Below are positions 33,366 through 45,715 of a DNA stretch of 64,000 bases, in pieces. A program made the position numbers and the translations under genes. The notes beneath the pieces are model-generated. The model had not been told where the DNA came from, made no database searches, and saw only the letters and a list, made by a program, of their open reading frames with translations. The stretch comes from Paguma larvata (taxonomy: Eukaryota; Chordata; Mammalia; Carnivora; Viverridae), in contig CM057839.1 in the NCBI GenBank assembly GCA_030068075.1, positions 53,844,960-53,908,959 on the forward strand. The letters run 5' to 3'. Position 1 is the first letter of the stretch. The number at the start of each line of letters is the position of its first letter.

Positions 33366-34516
33366 ATTGTCCAAAGCCAACAGCAGGTGATGTTTTCTCT
33401 CTGGCTGACAGAGGAACACTTTGCTCCCACCCAACACTCCCCACACCCCTCCTCGTTCCTCACCTAAAGTTTAGGTGAATTTCTGAGTTGTTTTCTAGAC
33501 AAGCAATAAAGTGACTTATTTCTCTTCTAAAGACATGTGTGCAAATTATTTCTTTTGGCTAAAGAGTAAGCCAGGCAAATGTCTACCCCTCTCCAACAGC
33601 AGAGAAATAAACACAGGACATAGTAAGGATACAGCATAAAGGAGACAATGTCTACCTGCTTTAGTGAATTTGAAGAACTTACTTCCCAAGAAACTGTGTG
33701 TTTGTAGAATTATAAGGATATCGAGACCTCCCAGGCTCTGCTTGGTGGATGCTGTAAACGGCTCCATTAATCCCCTGGCAGCACGGCGGAGAGCAGGACA
33801 GCACCTTCACCACCACATCCGCATAATAGACATAATTACTACCATCAGGGTGAGTGACAGAAACACTGTCATTAAAACTTTTGTGTAATCTTCCTTTTTT
33901 GTTTTTGCCTATGGTAAATTAAGACCATTTTCCTTCCCTCTTGAAAGGATTCAGCTGTCCTTCTCTTTCTCCTATCCCACTCCCCTGCCCCTCCCTCCCC
34001 TGCCCACTCTCCCACCCCCTAATTTTCCAGCCTTCTGCTCCCCCCATCCCCCCTTCCCCCTTTGCTTCTCCCTCCTAGTCCACACCCACCATCCATTGAC
34101 TCACCGCCCCACTATTCTTTTCTGCGATCAGACCAGAAGCCTCCCCCTTTCCCTTTAATTTAGGATCGCTGCATCCTTTCCTTTAGTTAGGACACAGGGA
34201 GCCATGACCCACCACCACCCACCGCAGAGAACCACCCAGTTCTCTCTTAGAATTTGGTCTGAAGGAAGCCTTACTGCCACGTGCAGGCTTCCGAGGGGAA
34301 ACCTGTGTGTCACCCGGATTTCGGGCTGTGGTTTCGGTGCCATGGGAGTGAATCGGTCGTGTCTAGAGCCAATCCAGCAGGGGTGAAACATGTGGCTGAA
34401 GGTCAACCTTCTGTTGCAAGTTAATGCCGGGTCTGAAAAGCAAGGAGTCTAAAGCAGAAACTAGCAAACCCACGCGCTAACAAAAAACTAAACCCGATTA
34501 TAAAATAACCATTTGT
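33366..34516. other. No gene recognised; polypyrimidine tract inside
   Basis: 33955-34090 is almost all C and T, with many C-runs. Overlapping frames (up to 83 codons) on both strands at 34155-34406 show nothing recognisable. Confidence 0.5.
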
Positions 34517-34950
34517 ATTCATTTCCTAGGGCTGCAATTACCACAAATTACCACAAACTGCAGGGCTTGAAACAACAGCAATCTATTCTGTCAGAGGTCT
34601 GGAGGCTACAAGTCCAAAATCAAGGTGTCGATGGCTGTACTGGCTCCCGAGCTTGGAGGGGAAGATGCTTCCCTGCCTCCTCTTGGCTTCTTGTGGCTCC
34701 AGGCAATCCTGGTGTTCTCTAGCTTGTATGTGTCACTCCAATCTCTGTCCCCTTTCTTCACATGGCCCCCTTCCCAGCGTGTCTCTGTGTGTTCCTCCTT
34801 CTTTTAAGCACACCATTCACTGGGTGTATGATCCACTTTCATCCAGTATTATCTCATCGTAACTAATTACATTTGCAAAGACTATTTCGAAATCGGAGGT
34901 TCCAAGTGGACATGAATCAGGGCAGGGGATGGGTGGCTTGTGACTCAACC
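34517..34950 (-). mobile_element. MLT1-type MaLR LTR remnant
   Basis: TTCCTAGGGCTGCAATTACC, AAACAACAGCAATCTATTCTG, GAGGTCTGGAGGCTACAAGTCC, AAAATCAAGGTGTCGATGG, and CTTCACATGGCCCCCTTCC are the reverse complement of an MLT1 LTR. The SINE pair follows directly. Confidence 0.85.
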
Positions 34951-34980
34951 CAGTAGGTTATTTAAAAGACATAGGAAGAA

Positions 34981-35184
34981 GGGCACCTAGGTGGGTTGGT
35001 TGATTGAGTGTCCAACTGCAGCTCAGGTCATGATCTTACGGTTTGTGAGTTCAAGCCTCACATGGGGCTTGCTGCGGACAGCACGGAGCCTGCTGCAGAT
35101 CCTCTGTTCCTTCCCTCTCTCTGCCCTTCCCCTGCTCATGCTTTCTCTCTCAAAAGTAAATAAGGATTTAAAAAAATTTTTAAA
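34981..35184 (+). mobile_element. Feline SINE, first of a tandem pair
   Basis: Older of the two by divergence (head GGGCACCTAGGTGGGTTGG). Its 5' flank AAGACATAGGAAGA (34967-34979) recurs only after the second SINE. Confidence 0.93.
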
Positions 35185-35404
35185 GGGGTGCCTGGGTGAC
35201 TCTGTCAGTTGGTCATCTGACTTCAGTTCAGGTCATGATCTCACGGTTCATGAGTTCAAGCCCCACATAAGGCTCTGTGCTGACAGCTCAGAGCCTGGAG
35301 CCTGCTTCAGATTCTGTGTCTCCGTCTCTCTCTGCCCCTCCCCCGCTAATGTTCTGTCTCTCTCCGTCTCTCAAAAGTGAATAAACATTTCAAAAAAAAT
35401 TTTT
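35185..35404 (+). mobile_element. Feline SINE, second of a tandem pair
   Basis: Starts GGGGTGCCTGGGTGACTC in the A-tail of the preceding SINE. Closer to the family pattern (CTCACGGTTCATGAGTTCAA). Followed by AAGACATAGGAAGA at 35405-35418, the partner of the duplication at 34967. So both SINEs sit between a single pair of flanks. Confidence 0.94.
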
Positions 35405-35418
35405 AAGACATAGGAAGA

Positions 35419-36039
35419 TAGGTTTTAAATATAAATCTTCTCCGGAGTTCTTCATATTCTCTTGTATATCTTTCAAATATCCTCTAGAGAAGGGAAGTAA
35501 TGAAGGGATATATTTTACAGGTGTTTTGAGGGGGAGTTAATCCCAAAGAGTTCCCACAAAGCTCATTTAAATTTAGGGGCCTGAAAAAAAATCTCAAACA
35601 ATCCTCCTTAATGTTTTTTTCAGCTCAGTTTACACATCTCCTCACTGGAAAAGGGTCTTTCCTTCTGTGCCCCACCTCCCCCACTTCCCTCGGGCAGCCT
35701 TAGGGAGCCCATCCACCCGAGGGGAGGGGGACACACTGTAAGAAGACCCAAAATATCAAGGGATGACAGTGCAGAAGAAAGAACCCTCAAAGCCTGCAAA
35801 ACCTCATTTTAGGGTGAATTAAAACTTATTTGTACAAGCTTTATATAAGCTTTTCTTAAAATTTAAGTCAAAAAATATTCAGTAAAAACAACTTAAGGTT
35901 GTCTTCCTATTTAAATTTGTACTTCCTGTGTCCATACAATCACAGTGAGAGGAAACAGTCAATGATCAAGATATTTCAGATCCAAACTCTGATTTCAAAA
36001 ACAAAAACATAAAGATAAACCACCAATTTTATTTTTAAA
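35419..36039. other. No gene recognised
   Basis: AT-rich, no frame of note, no assigned repeat. Confidence 0.5.
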
Positions 36040-36235
36040 AAAAGTATTGGTTTCGACCAGAAGTGATTTTGCCCTTCCCCCCACTCCCCAGGACATTTGG
36101 CCATATGTGGAGCCGTTTTGAATTGCCAGGACTAGGAAGGGTGGTCAGGGGTGCCACCGAACATCCTGCAGGACCTTTCACAACAAAGTAGGATCCGGCC
36201 CAAAGCATCAATAGTGCCAAGACTGAGAAGCCACT
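36040..36235 (+). mobile_element. MER5A (hAT-Charlie non-autonomous DNA transposon)
   Basis: GAAGTGATTTTGCCCTTCCC, CAGGACATTTGGCCATATGTGG, GGTGCCACCGAACATCCTGC, CACAACAAAGTAGGATCCGG, and AGTGCCAAGACTGAGAAGCC follow MER5A in order. Confidence 0.9.
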
Positions 36236-36960
36236 ACCCAGCTTGGAGAAAATCTTTCTAAAACCACACTTTGATCAGGACTCTCTCCTGCTCAAATGGC
36301 TGCACATTATCTTTGAGAATTCAAGCCATTTTGCCTTCTGGAATTTTCCTGAGGTTGCCTTCCCAGCCTTTTCTCTCACTCCTCCCATGATGAACCCTTC
36401 TCACCCACCACCTTGGGTCAGCACATTCCTGGGTCAAGCCCTTCACAGCTCGCCCTACTTTGCAGATGTTTCTCCTCTCTCAGACTCAAACCTTACCTGT
36501 CCTGCAAGGCTCGGCTCAAGTTCCACCCTTTCCAGAAAACTCTCTGGGACCAGCGCTGTCCGGTCAGTCTCATCTCGCATCAGTGTCCCCTACTCAGAAC
36601 ACTCCGGCCACACCGAACGCATTCACACGCAAGCGCTTTGCCACCTCCCTGCTCCTGGCTCCCCATGTGGCTGGCTTCTCATCCTCCAGGATTCAACCGT
36701 CACCTCAGAAAGTGCCTCGCTGACCCTCCTATTCACTTCCCAGGTTCTCCATCGCCGCTCTGATTGGTTCCTTCAGTATTTATCACTCTACAGTATCCTG
36801 TCTGTTCACAGGCTTGCTTTCTCCTTTCCTGCCTTTTTTCTCACACTGGAATATATGCTCTGAGGCAGGAACCTTGTCTCGCTTGTTCATCAGTATGTCC
36901 CAGCACCGTGAGTCTGACTCGAAGTGGGGGTTCAATAAATAGTTGTTGAATGAATGAAAA
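36236..36960 (+). mobile_element. LINE-2 3' region (long, diverged)
   Basis: The firm part is 36680-36960: CAACCGTCACCTCAGAAAGTGC, ATATATGCTCTGAGGCAGG, and GTTCAATAAATAGTTGTTGAATGAATGAA. The region upstream (CTGCTCAAATGGCTGCACAT) fits the same element but is weaker. The 206-codon open frame here (36243-36863) is a Ser/Pro/Leu-rich frame in this relic and not a gene that I can support. Confidence 0.75.
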
Positions 36961-37539
36961 AAATGAGTGAATGCCCTCATTCAGATGCAGATGTCCTGTC
37001 ACTGAACTCGTGACACACATCTCTGTCATTCTCAATATCGCAGCTGGCCCACCCCCATAGGCCAGCTCGGTGCGCTGGACAGCTAGTAGTTACGCATCGA
37101 ATGAATAAGTGCCTGCCACAAATTTAATATCTCCAGAGCTTACATTCTACTATTTCTAGATGTAGACTCCACAGCAGATCTGCTTTATAGTTAATTCCGA
37201 ATAGTTGATGGTGGAAGCAGGAAGCAGTATTCTGACTGATTGGGTAGATGATCTGGTAGGCACTGCATTCTGATGAAGACTTCAAAACTGCTACTTCTGT
37301 TTTATGGCACTCATATGCCTTATTATCACTGGGTTTTATATTCTTGCCAGGGAGAAGTGTTCAGTGGTCTGTTTATCAGAATCTATAGTTTGCTGTGCAA
37401 AGACCTGGCAAAGAGCCAAATGATTTTCCTTCCTGGGAAGTTTCTTCTTCCCCGGGCCAGATACAAAGGATAATCATCACGGTATTCACAAGGCCATTTC
37501 CTCCAGTCACCTGTGGCAGAAATGCCGTTTCCTGATACG
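36961..37539. other. No gene recognised
   Basis: Unique-looking; the longest frame is 66 codons. Confidence 0.5.
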
Positions 37540-37910
37540 TCTTCTCCTCTCTTTCATGGTTGTAGAATTTTTAGCTGGACATGGCCCCCCCCAGTTCAAG
37601 ACCACATTTCCCAGACTCCTTTGGACTGAGGTATGTCCATGGACAAAGTTCTGGCCAAGGGGATAGAATGGAGGGTACGTGTGCCCCTTCCTCATGGTAA
37701 GCTTGAAAGTCGAGCTCCTTCCCCTTCTTTGCCTCTTCTGGCTGAAATGCGGATGTGGCAGTCCAGACGAAGGCAATGTCCAAAGATGGCAGAACGAGAG
37801 GAAAAGGTAACTGGATCAATGACATCGTAGCTGCTGTGCAGCCCTGCATTGCTTAAGCTCAGAATTTTACTTAATTGACTGTTATTTGGCGTCTTGTTCC
37901 ACAAGGTGGT
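37540..37910 (+). mobile_element. Old LTR-like repeat, probably MaLR/ERVL class
   Basis: CACATTTCCCAGACTCCTTTG, CAAAGTTCTGGCCAAGGGGA, GAAATGCGGATGTGGCAGTCC, CAAAGATGGCAGAACGAGAGG, and ATGACATCGTAGCTGCTG follow a common old mammalian LTR. The usual AATAAA/TTGTTTAAGCC end has decayed. Confidence 0.6.
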
Positions 37911-38519
37911 CTGCTAGCCTCACCCCTTCCTACCTTCCTCACTAACACCCCTGTTTCTTCAAACCGTATTAAAGGACAGGGGTCAGGCCCACATTGTTCA
38001 GTAAAATCAGCAGAAATGCTAACCTTGAGCCAGTACCTCTTGGAACGTGTTTTCCTCAGCTTCTCTGCCACCCAAGCTTCTCTTTTACTGCCGATGCTTG
38101 GCCTGCTCCTAGCGCCTGCCAACCCTGAGCTTGCCATTGATCAGGTGGCACAACATGATCTGAATAGAGGATATTTTGAGAGACCCCGAGCGGGCTTATC
38201 TCCTGCCAGCAGCGCTTTTTGCATTCCCAGATAGACTCACCCCATTCCCTTTCCTCAGCTTTCCCTGAGGTTTCATTTACTGCAGGCCAGTTCCTTCAGC
38301 CTTAGAGATGCCTCCAGAACTGGTAATCTGAGCCTGTCGCTGTGGATTGTGTTCAGGTTATCAGAGACACCTCAAAGATTAAGACTATTTACTGAATATC
38401 AAAGGAGTTTCAAATGATCGCCATTTACTTTCCCTCGTTTACCATGTGTTAAAAATAGATGATCGTAGTGTCCGTAAGTGTTCTAAATGGAAGCAGCCCA
38501 GGAAGAAGGTGGGGCGAGT
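37911..38519. other. No gene recognised
   Basis: Plus-strand 119-codon (37875-38234) and minus-strand 88-codon (37871-38137) frames overlap each other. No motif is recognised in either. Confidence 0.45.
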
Positions 38520-38990
38520 CAACACAGTCACACAATAAATGTGTATTAAGCACCTGCTCGGTGCCGTCCCAGGCCCCAAAGATCCATCTGCAAGCAGGAC
38601 CAATAAGGAGCAGCCTCGAAGAGCTCCCATTTTAGTGGGGAAGACAAACAAGGAGGGAGAGGCAGAGAGGAGAGGTGGGGAGAAGGGAGACAAGAGAAAT
38701 CAAACAATTTCCTATTGTGATGAAAGCACTAGGAGGAAAATACAAGAGGAAATGGGTCAGGCAGAACTTTCCTGGGAGATTCTGAGCTTAGGCCTGAATG
38801 GTGGGGATGATGATCCAGGAAAGGGTTCCGGAAGACAGAGCAGCAGGTGGCAGCGCCCTAGGGAGGGAACGCCTGAGTGTGTTAAGGGGCCGAGGGAAGA
38901 CAAGACCCCTGTGACTACCATGAAGTGAATGAGGAGGATAAAGGCATGAGATGGACTCAGCTCGAGGTCCGGCCGGCCCCACAAAAGTTC
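38520..38990 (-). mobile_element. LINE-2 3' region
   Basis: AATAAATGTGTATTAAGCAC, CTGCTCGGTGCCGTCCCAGG, CATTTTAGTGGGGAAGACAAAC, then GATGAAAGCACTAGGAGGAAA and TTAGGCCTGAATGGTGGGG are the reverse complement of the L2 3' kilobase. The overlapping 129-codon frame is a chance frame. Confidence 0.8.
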
Positions 38991-40029
38991 ACACGTGGAG
39001 TTGGAAAGGGTGCCTAGAGTTCAGGAAAAGAGATGAGAAGCTTCCCTTTAACTAATGTCCTTTCTGAGAAGAGTGGAGCTTCAGAAATCTCTGGAAATCT
39101 GACTTCAGTTGAATCCAGTCAATGTCCTCTAGAGAGCATTCTGCCCGTGTTCACATTGGTACATCTCGTGCCTATGGTCATAATTGTTAAGTATTGATAA
39201 CTGATAGCATCGCTCGGCTTTGGTGTTAAATGTATCCTCTCCCACCATCTCTAAAATATGTACCTTCTAGCACAAGCAGAAAGTAAAGCCTCTACTAAGC
39301 CTGAATACTTAATAGAACAACTCATTCTAAAAGCAGAGCCTAGAGTCTAAAACAAAAGATTCTTGCCTTGAAATCTTTTCTTTCCTGCATTTATGACATT
39401 ACAACCCAGATGGCCCAATCTCAGCCTTGACTGACCCAAGACAGAAGTTCTGATCAGATATCTCGATGACCGAAATGAGTTCACATGAGTCACTTTCTAT
39501 ATCTGGGCCTCAGTTTTATCGTTGAAATGAATATAAATACCTTAGAGACTAATGTCAACTAATTGGCAAGCGGACTCTAAAATCTTTCTTTTTTGGTAAA
39601 TCATGATGACTTCTGCCTCTCTCTCTGGCATACCTCCCATTCTCCACAATTTCACTGAAATTACTGCTGGATGTTCTGTGGTTAGTTATTTATTCGTTGC
39701 CTGGGCAGCCAAAGGGGACACCGTGATGGACAGGACAGCCACGGACCCTGCCTTCAAGATGCTATGGCTAGTGGGGAACACAGATACTGAGCAAGTAATT
39801 TCTGAAGTAAATGCCATGCATTTAGCCTGAGCTTACAGAACTCGATTCTCCTCGAAGATCTCAAGTCATCTTAAGGAATCTGGTTCTACCCTTTGAAGAC
39901 TGTGTTGCTTCGTGATGAATTAAAGAAAATATAGGAGCAACTAGTTTTGCTTTCTATCACACTGTCTCCAAAACCATGGCCCTGCCCATCGTTCTCTAAA
40001 TACACTTTTGAATCATGTAACAAAAAGTG
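38991..40029. other. No gene recognised
   Basis: A weak L2-like stretch (CAGGACAGCCACGGACCCTG) near 39730. Otherwise unique. Confidence 0.45.
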
Positions 40030-40255
40030 ATGTGGTGTGGTGTGGTGGAAAGACCCAGGATTTGGCCCAAGATGATCTGGGCTCAAATCCCAGCTTTGCC
40101 TCTGAGAAGTCCCCACACACTCAGGATAATAACTACCCCGCGCCCACCCCCCATCCCCCCAGCAGGATTATTGTGAGCATCCATGTGATCATTTACATGA
40201 AAATGCTCTGCAAGCGACAGAGCGTTATTCTCATGTCAGCTGCTATTTCACAAGT
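40030..40255 (+). mobile_element. MIR SINE with C-rich insertion
   Basis: GATCTGGGCTCAAATCCCAG, CTTTGCCTCTGAGAAG, AGGATTATTGTGAGCATCCA, ATGTCAGCTGCTATTT are MIR. A C-rich run sits in the middle. Just upstream a TGTGG unit is repeated three times (40029-40048). Confidence 0.85.
40136..40160 (-). other. Predicted G-quadruplex within a MIR
   Basis: Plus-strand C-runs of 4, 3, 6 and 6 with loops of 1-3 bases. Confidence 0.65.
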
Positions 40256-43200
40256 CTTAGCATATTCTGGACTTCAGCTTTTCTGACACTAATATACAGA
40301 TTCCTGCTATTCTTTTGTGACACCCTTCGTGCCGTGCCCCTCCTTCCATCTTTTGTTTGTGTTCATTTAAAATCAGAGCTATGGCGGCTTTCCTTCTACA
40401 CCACATTGCCTGCTTCTGCCTTTTCTTTCTTGGGATCTTCGGTAATGGTACGGATAGGATGATATTTAAACGTTCATAACCTTCCCGGGTCCTTTTCGTC
40501 ATCCACAAATCCAAACCCCAGATGGCCCCTATTCCTTTCTACCAACTTGGAAAATCAGAAAACTCCTTTTAACCCAGATCAAAATTATCTCTCTCTGCCT
40601 GATGCCAAGTAAGGATCAGCATAGCCCTCAGTTTGTCCATGAAATCTATCCCATTTGGAGGTGGATCCGGAAGAACTATATGGAAACCATGGGGACCAGA
40701 ATTTCTTCGAGAGCCTGATAGGGTGGCTCAGACAACCTAGCAGCTGTTTATCTGGGGACTTCTCCTAATATCCTGAAGTTGTGTTAGGCCTCCCAGACAC
40801 CCCTCCCAACAGACCTCATTAAACCCAGGAGCTGGGTCTCTGTTTGCTGACCCACCACTCTAGAACTTGGCCTCAGCCTCCCAGGCAGCTCACGGCAGGA
40901 TGGGGGCAAGGTGGGAGCCCTTGATGTAAAAGGTAGGCCATTTCTCCCAGCACCCTCCAGAGGCAGCTCAAGCGTGAGCTTCCCTTCTTCATCCAGACAG
41001 GCCAACACTGACCCTGGTGGCCACCAGCCAGCAGCATTATCACCTTCTCTGTTTCTGACAATCACAGGGGGCTTTGCACCGGGTCGCTTGGCATCAAAGC
41101 AAGAGCGTCCTAATCCTCCACTCGAGAAGTTCCAATGGTTGCCAGGTAACACCGTAGTCAGGGACTGAGGAGAGCTTCAAAAGGTAAGCAAAGAGAGGTA
41201 ATCCAGAGTGTAACACAAACACGTGAAAACTCAAGCCCACAGAAAGGAAATAACATCACTTTTTCCCACTACAGTGGAAGAGATCACAGGGTAATTGAAG
41301 CTCAGATTCAACTTTTTCATTGGAAATGCCTTGGTGCCAATGACAGTGAACACGGAAGCCAGTGGGATGGGTGATAAAACTTCAGGTTGTTACCAGAAGG
41401 GAAGGGGGCAGCCTGGGGATGCCACAACAACACCTCTACAGAAACAGCCCTTTCCGCATTGTGGGCACCTCAGCTGTGGTTCTCATCCCAGCACCCAAGG
41501 CCTGTCTCCCTGCCTGAGCCGTGCAGTCTTGGGAAACACACAAAGAAACATACACAAAGGGCAGCCCATTAAAAAGGATGCAACTCTTGAGCAAAGAATC
41601 AAAGCATGGGGGGGAGGCCTGTGGCTGCACACGGGTTCTCGGTCTCAGGACTCTGCTTTACCAGGTGATAGCACCTGACTCTGGGGTGACTTCTGAGCAG
41701 TCCCAGGGCAGTGTGCATGTAGTTTCAAACAAAGACACTGGAGCTCTTCGGTTACTGCTTAGGACGCAGTCTTCTGTCTTTTTTCAGCCTTCTTAAACCA
41801 ATCTACCCATCTTCCATAGTCATCACCAAATGTCACCGAATCCTCTGTGGTCAGAAACAAGTACTGTTTGCTTGAAACACAGGTTCGTTTATATGCTGGA
41901 ATATGACACATCTTAGAAACGGCGAACCAAGAAGCATTCTAAAAACTAAGCACTGGCGAGAAAACAAAATGTAACTTTATAGTGTCCAAAACACTCAACC
42001 GGGAAATACCATCATTTTACACTTGCCGCAATCAGAGCCATTAATGGACCTCATCTTTCTAATTCTGAGTACTTTTTAAAAATGTGTGCCCTTTAAGTTC
42101 CGGCAATTAAAGCCTGGGGTTTTTGTTGTTGTTTTGGTGATGAGTGCAGAACTGTTTAAGGATTTCTTGGAGTTGTTTAAGTGTGGCCTTATTTTCTCTT
42201 TTTCTTTCTCTCTTTTTTCTTGGGAGGGGTCAGTGAGGTGGGGTGGGGTATGGTAATATTGACCCATGAGGATTTACTTAAATCCTCCTTGGTTATAGGC
42301 CTCCAAAGACAAAGTCATATCCATGGCAACCACAGACGACCCAGCAGAAGAGAGAGCACATCAGACCCCGAGCATAATAGCTCTGTTTACTGATGACTAA
42401 GGTCTTGAAAGCAGTACTGTACATTCCAACTCCCCGCTCCGGCAGGACTCCAGGCCGTCCTCATCCTCCAGACCCAGCAGTCTATAATCAGAGACACAGA
42501 AAAGAAGAGAAGCCCTTTTCCCAGCCCTCAACTGTTCCTCCTCCCTGGGAGACAGGAATGTGCCCCTTCTCACGAGCCTCGAGATGATCCCACAGGAAAG
42601 GAAATGGCGGCCAACATGAGAAGAAGGCAGAGATGGGGTGAGTTATGGGAGCACGGTGGAGGCGCACCTGCTGGAGCCCTCACCGCCCTGGGGCTTCCCT
42701 GCCCAGCTGAGCACCTTCTGAGGCTGATCCGGCAGGAACAGCCTCGTGCGGAGCCAACCCCCTGAGCTAGATGCACACATAGAGGCCGGTTCACACTAGA
42801 ACTTAGTTCACAGCCAAGTATCTTCTGATTGACTCTGTGACCCCCTTCTCGCACCAGCATGCCTAATTCTCTTTTTCATATGCCAATAAAAATCTGGTAA
42901 GCACACCAACTTGAGTAAAGAAAGGGCGGTGCACACCAAGTATTTCCCCCATTTCTGACGAAGGAGCACAAAACAAGAACCCACACTGGTCTCGTCCAGG
43001 TCCTGAACGAGAACATTCACGCCTCAGGCTCAGCAAGAGCTCTCAGGCAGCTAGTCTCACTGTTCCTCAGAAAAGTGAGTTCATCAGAAAAAACACCAGA
43101 ATAGAAAGAACTCTGACCCAAAGTGCTTTCATTTAAACCCAAAACACACCGGAACCCTCCATGGGAAGATTTCAGCTGTCAGGATTTGGGAAGAGTGGGG

Positions 43201-43409
43201 AGCAGCACAGGGGGACAGCAATCAATGGTGCTCCTATTCCCCAGGGTCTCCCAGCAAACGAGAAAGGCCATCCCTGGTGGCACTGAAATTGGAGGAAGAA
43301 GAGGGGACAATGCATGTGCTTCCTTGGTAGCAGCTTGGAATTTTTACCTGTTTTCTATGTTGGGCTTCTACATACACAGTTATTTGAATTTTTGAAATGT
43401 TCCAGCATT
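40256..43409. other. Long unique-looking stretch, no gene recognised
   Basis: More than 3 kb without a repeat that I recognise. Frames at 40784-41152 (122 codons, minus) and 41295-41678 (127 codons, plus) have opposite-strand competitors and no recognisable domain. Together with 15-18 kb this is the most repeat-poor part of the window. Confidence 0.5.
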
Positions 43410-43597
43410 GGGGTGCCGGGGTGGCTCAGTCGGTTAAGTGTCTGACTCTTGATTTCAGCTCAGGCCATGATCCCACAGCTCGTGGGTTCGAGCCCCACGT
43501 CAGGTTCTGTGCTGCCTGCTTGGGATCCTCTCTCTCCTTCTCTCTCTGCACCTCCCCCATTCATACTCTCTCATTCTCTAAATAATTAAACATGTAA

Positions 43598-43598
<1 letters not shown>
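43410..43598 (+). mobile_element. Feline SINE whose tail is a microsatellite
   Basis: Head GGGGTGCCGGGGTGGCTCAG, strong B box GGGTTCGAGCCC, shortened middle. The AATAATTAAACATGTAAA tail leads into (TAGA)n. TTCCAGCA occurs just before the element (43400-43407) and after the microsatellite (43647-43654), a plausible target duplication. Confidence 0.93.

Positions 43599-43644
<46 letters not shown>
43599..43644 (+). repeat. (TAGA)n microsatellite
   Basis: About 11.5 uninterrupted units growing from the SINE tail. Likely polymorphic. Confidence 0.98.
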
Positions 43645-43646
<2 letters not shown>

Positions 43647-45497
43647 TTCCAGCAGTTAAAACGGTTTGAAAATCATAGCTCTAGAGAGAGGAGAAGGGGG
43701 TGGAGATCAGGAGGAGAGAGAGGGAAGGCTAAGAATCGTGGAGTGCCTCCTGGGCACCTTCCGTGTTTATTCGGTCATCCTCACGTTAACCTTTTCACAC
43801 AGGCATTGCGGGTTTACAGCTTTTTAGATGAAGAAGTAGGATTTGAAGAAAATGCAGAATTTCCCCTAAGGTTGCACATTGGCAGAATCGATTCCAAGTC
43901 CTCTGTCAGTGTTGAAGCTGTGCCCCACCCCAGGCTATTTGATTCACCCCAGCTTTATTTCTCTACAAAACTAGTAGCTGTCTGCCTATTGTTACAGATG
44001 ACAAAATAAAGGTTACACAGTCTGGGACAGCTTTGCCAAGAAATTCAAAATATTTGGGGACCCACTAAAGTCCCAGCAGGCCCCAAGTTGAAGCAGTCAC
44101 TGTGAGCAAGCCTTTGATGCCAGATTTACTGTAAAGTCTGAAAGCTCCGTGCTGAAAGCTGGGGCCCTGTTTCTTGTCCTGAGGGCCCCGGGGACTCTTT
44201 GTTTTAGATCCCAGTGATCTGAAGATGTTTAGGCTGCTCCATTTTTACCAACACAGAGAGAGAACTTCGTAGAATTGCTAGGAAATACAGCCAGCTCTCT
44301 ATGTCCGGGGAATTTTCCACAGTGTCCTTGCCAGAAAGGGAGGCCTGAGCTCGAGTTACAGGCTGAAGCAAAAAGGATTTGCCAAGGGCTCCATTCAGAG
44401 CTGTGTGCCGGGCAACCACTCGCTGTGTGGGACCAGCTTTTTTGCTCCAAAAGACTCGTGCGGGTAGCCAAGGCTCCCTGACCAGAAATGCTGGCTTTTT
44501 CCAAGTTTTGACTGGTTGAGAATTTTGCCAAAAAAAAAAAAAAGGTCTGGTCTAGCTACAGCATCCAGGGCAGGCAGAAACCATGAAGCAACATCATCCC
44601 ACGGGCAATGCCTTCTGCACAGCACCTGGTCACTGAGGTCATTTTCCTCGCCAGTGGCTTGTGGCCCAAGCAGAAGCTGGCGAACAAATCCATGACATGA
44701 ACTTAAGAAAGAATCTCTCGTTGGCTGCACACTTGATCCCTCAGAACATCCCCGAGAGTTGTTACACTTGCTTGACCTGACTCGACATTGGGCGGTGGGC
44801 AAGTCAGTGGGGTGAGGAAAGGAACACAGGACTTCGAGTGTCTACACTGGAATTCAGTTGCAATGCCAGGGACGGGCATCTACACCTCGTCATCTAACGG
44901 TAAACAACCAAACAAAACATAACCCCACACAACTAACTCAAGCACTGCCCCTCCCCCCCAACCTCACCCAGAAAGCGCTCAAGGAAATACAAGTGTTGCT
45001 TCCTCTGTCTCGTGGTGGGAAAGCCGAACCCTAGGTTTTCTCTTCCAGTGTCTCCATATGCTCTCTACCCTCTGCTTCCTAGCCCATTACCCTCCACCCA
45101 CCAGCACCTACCTTGACCTCTAGGTCACATACCTGGGGATGGCAGCAAACTTGTAACTGGTACCTTGAATCTACATAATGCCCTGGCTCCTTAAATTTAT
45201 CCTCCTCACTTAACTTCTTTTAACTTTATATTTTGAAATAGTTAAAGACTCCCAAGGAGTGGCAAAACATTTAAATTTTAACAGTAATTTACCTGAGGGA
45301 AGAGCTGTAGCCTTCATTTACTATGTCTCCCTTCCCTAGACGTCTCTAGACCCTGTGGTGGAGACAACCTGAGGAAAGGAGTCCTTGGATAGGAGACTGG
45401 AAGTGTATGAACTCTTGGGGTCTAAGTTTCTTGGAAGCGGAATGATTATCTATGTATACATGTATCTATATGTAGATATGTTTATATCATGTCCTCA
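43645..45497. other. No gene recognised
   Basis: A possible reversed MIR fragment lies at 43750-43940. A 135-codon minus-strand frame (44395-44802) crosses a 14-base A run at about 44530, which gives a Phe stretch, and is not credible as a gene. Confidence 0.45.
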
Positions 45498-45511
45498 GAA
45501 GATCATGTTTA

Positions 45512-45701
45512 TTTTTTTTTAAGTTTATTTATTTATTCTAAGAGAGAGAGAGAGCAAATGGGGTAGGGGCAGATAGAGAGGGGAGAGAAAGAATCCCAGC
45601 ACAGAGCCTGAGGCAGGGCTTGAACTCACAAACCAAGAGATCATGACCTGAGCCAAAATCAAGAGTTGGACACTTAACCGACTGAGCCACCCAGGTGCCT
45701 C
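45512..45701 (-). mobile_element. Feline SINE with exact 14-bp target duplication, minus strand
   Basis: GAAGATCATGTTTA occurs at 45498-45511 and again at 45702-45715. Reversed tail AAGTTTATTTATTTATTC and reversed head CTGAGCCACCCAGGTGCC. The stretch between the CT block and B box is shortened. Confidence 0.95.
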
Positions 45702-45715
45702 GAAGATCATGTTTA

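Noticed and set aside
36243..36863. 206-codon plus-strand frame
   Set aside because: Its right half is L2 3' sequence; two other frames overlap; composition-driven.
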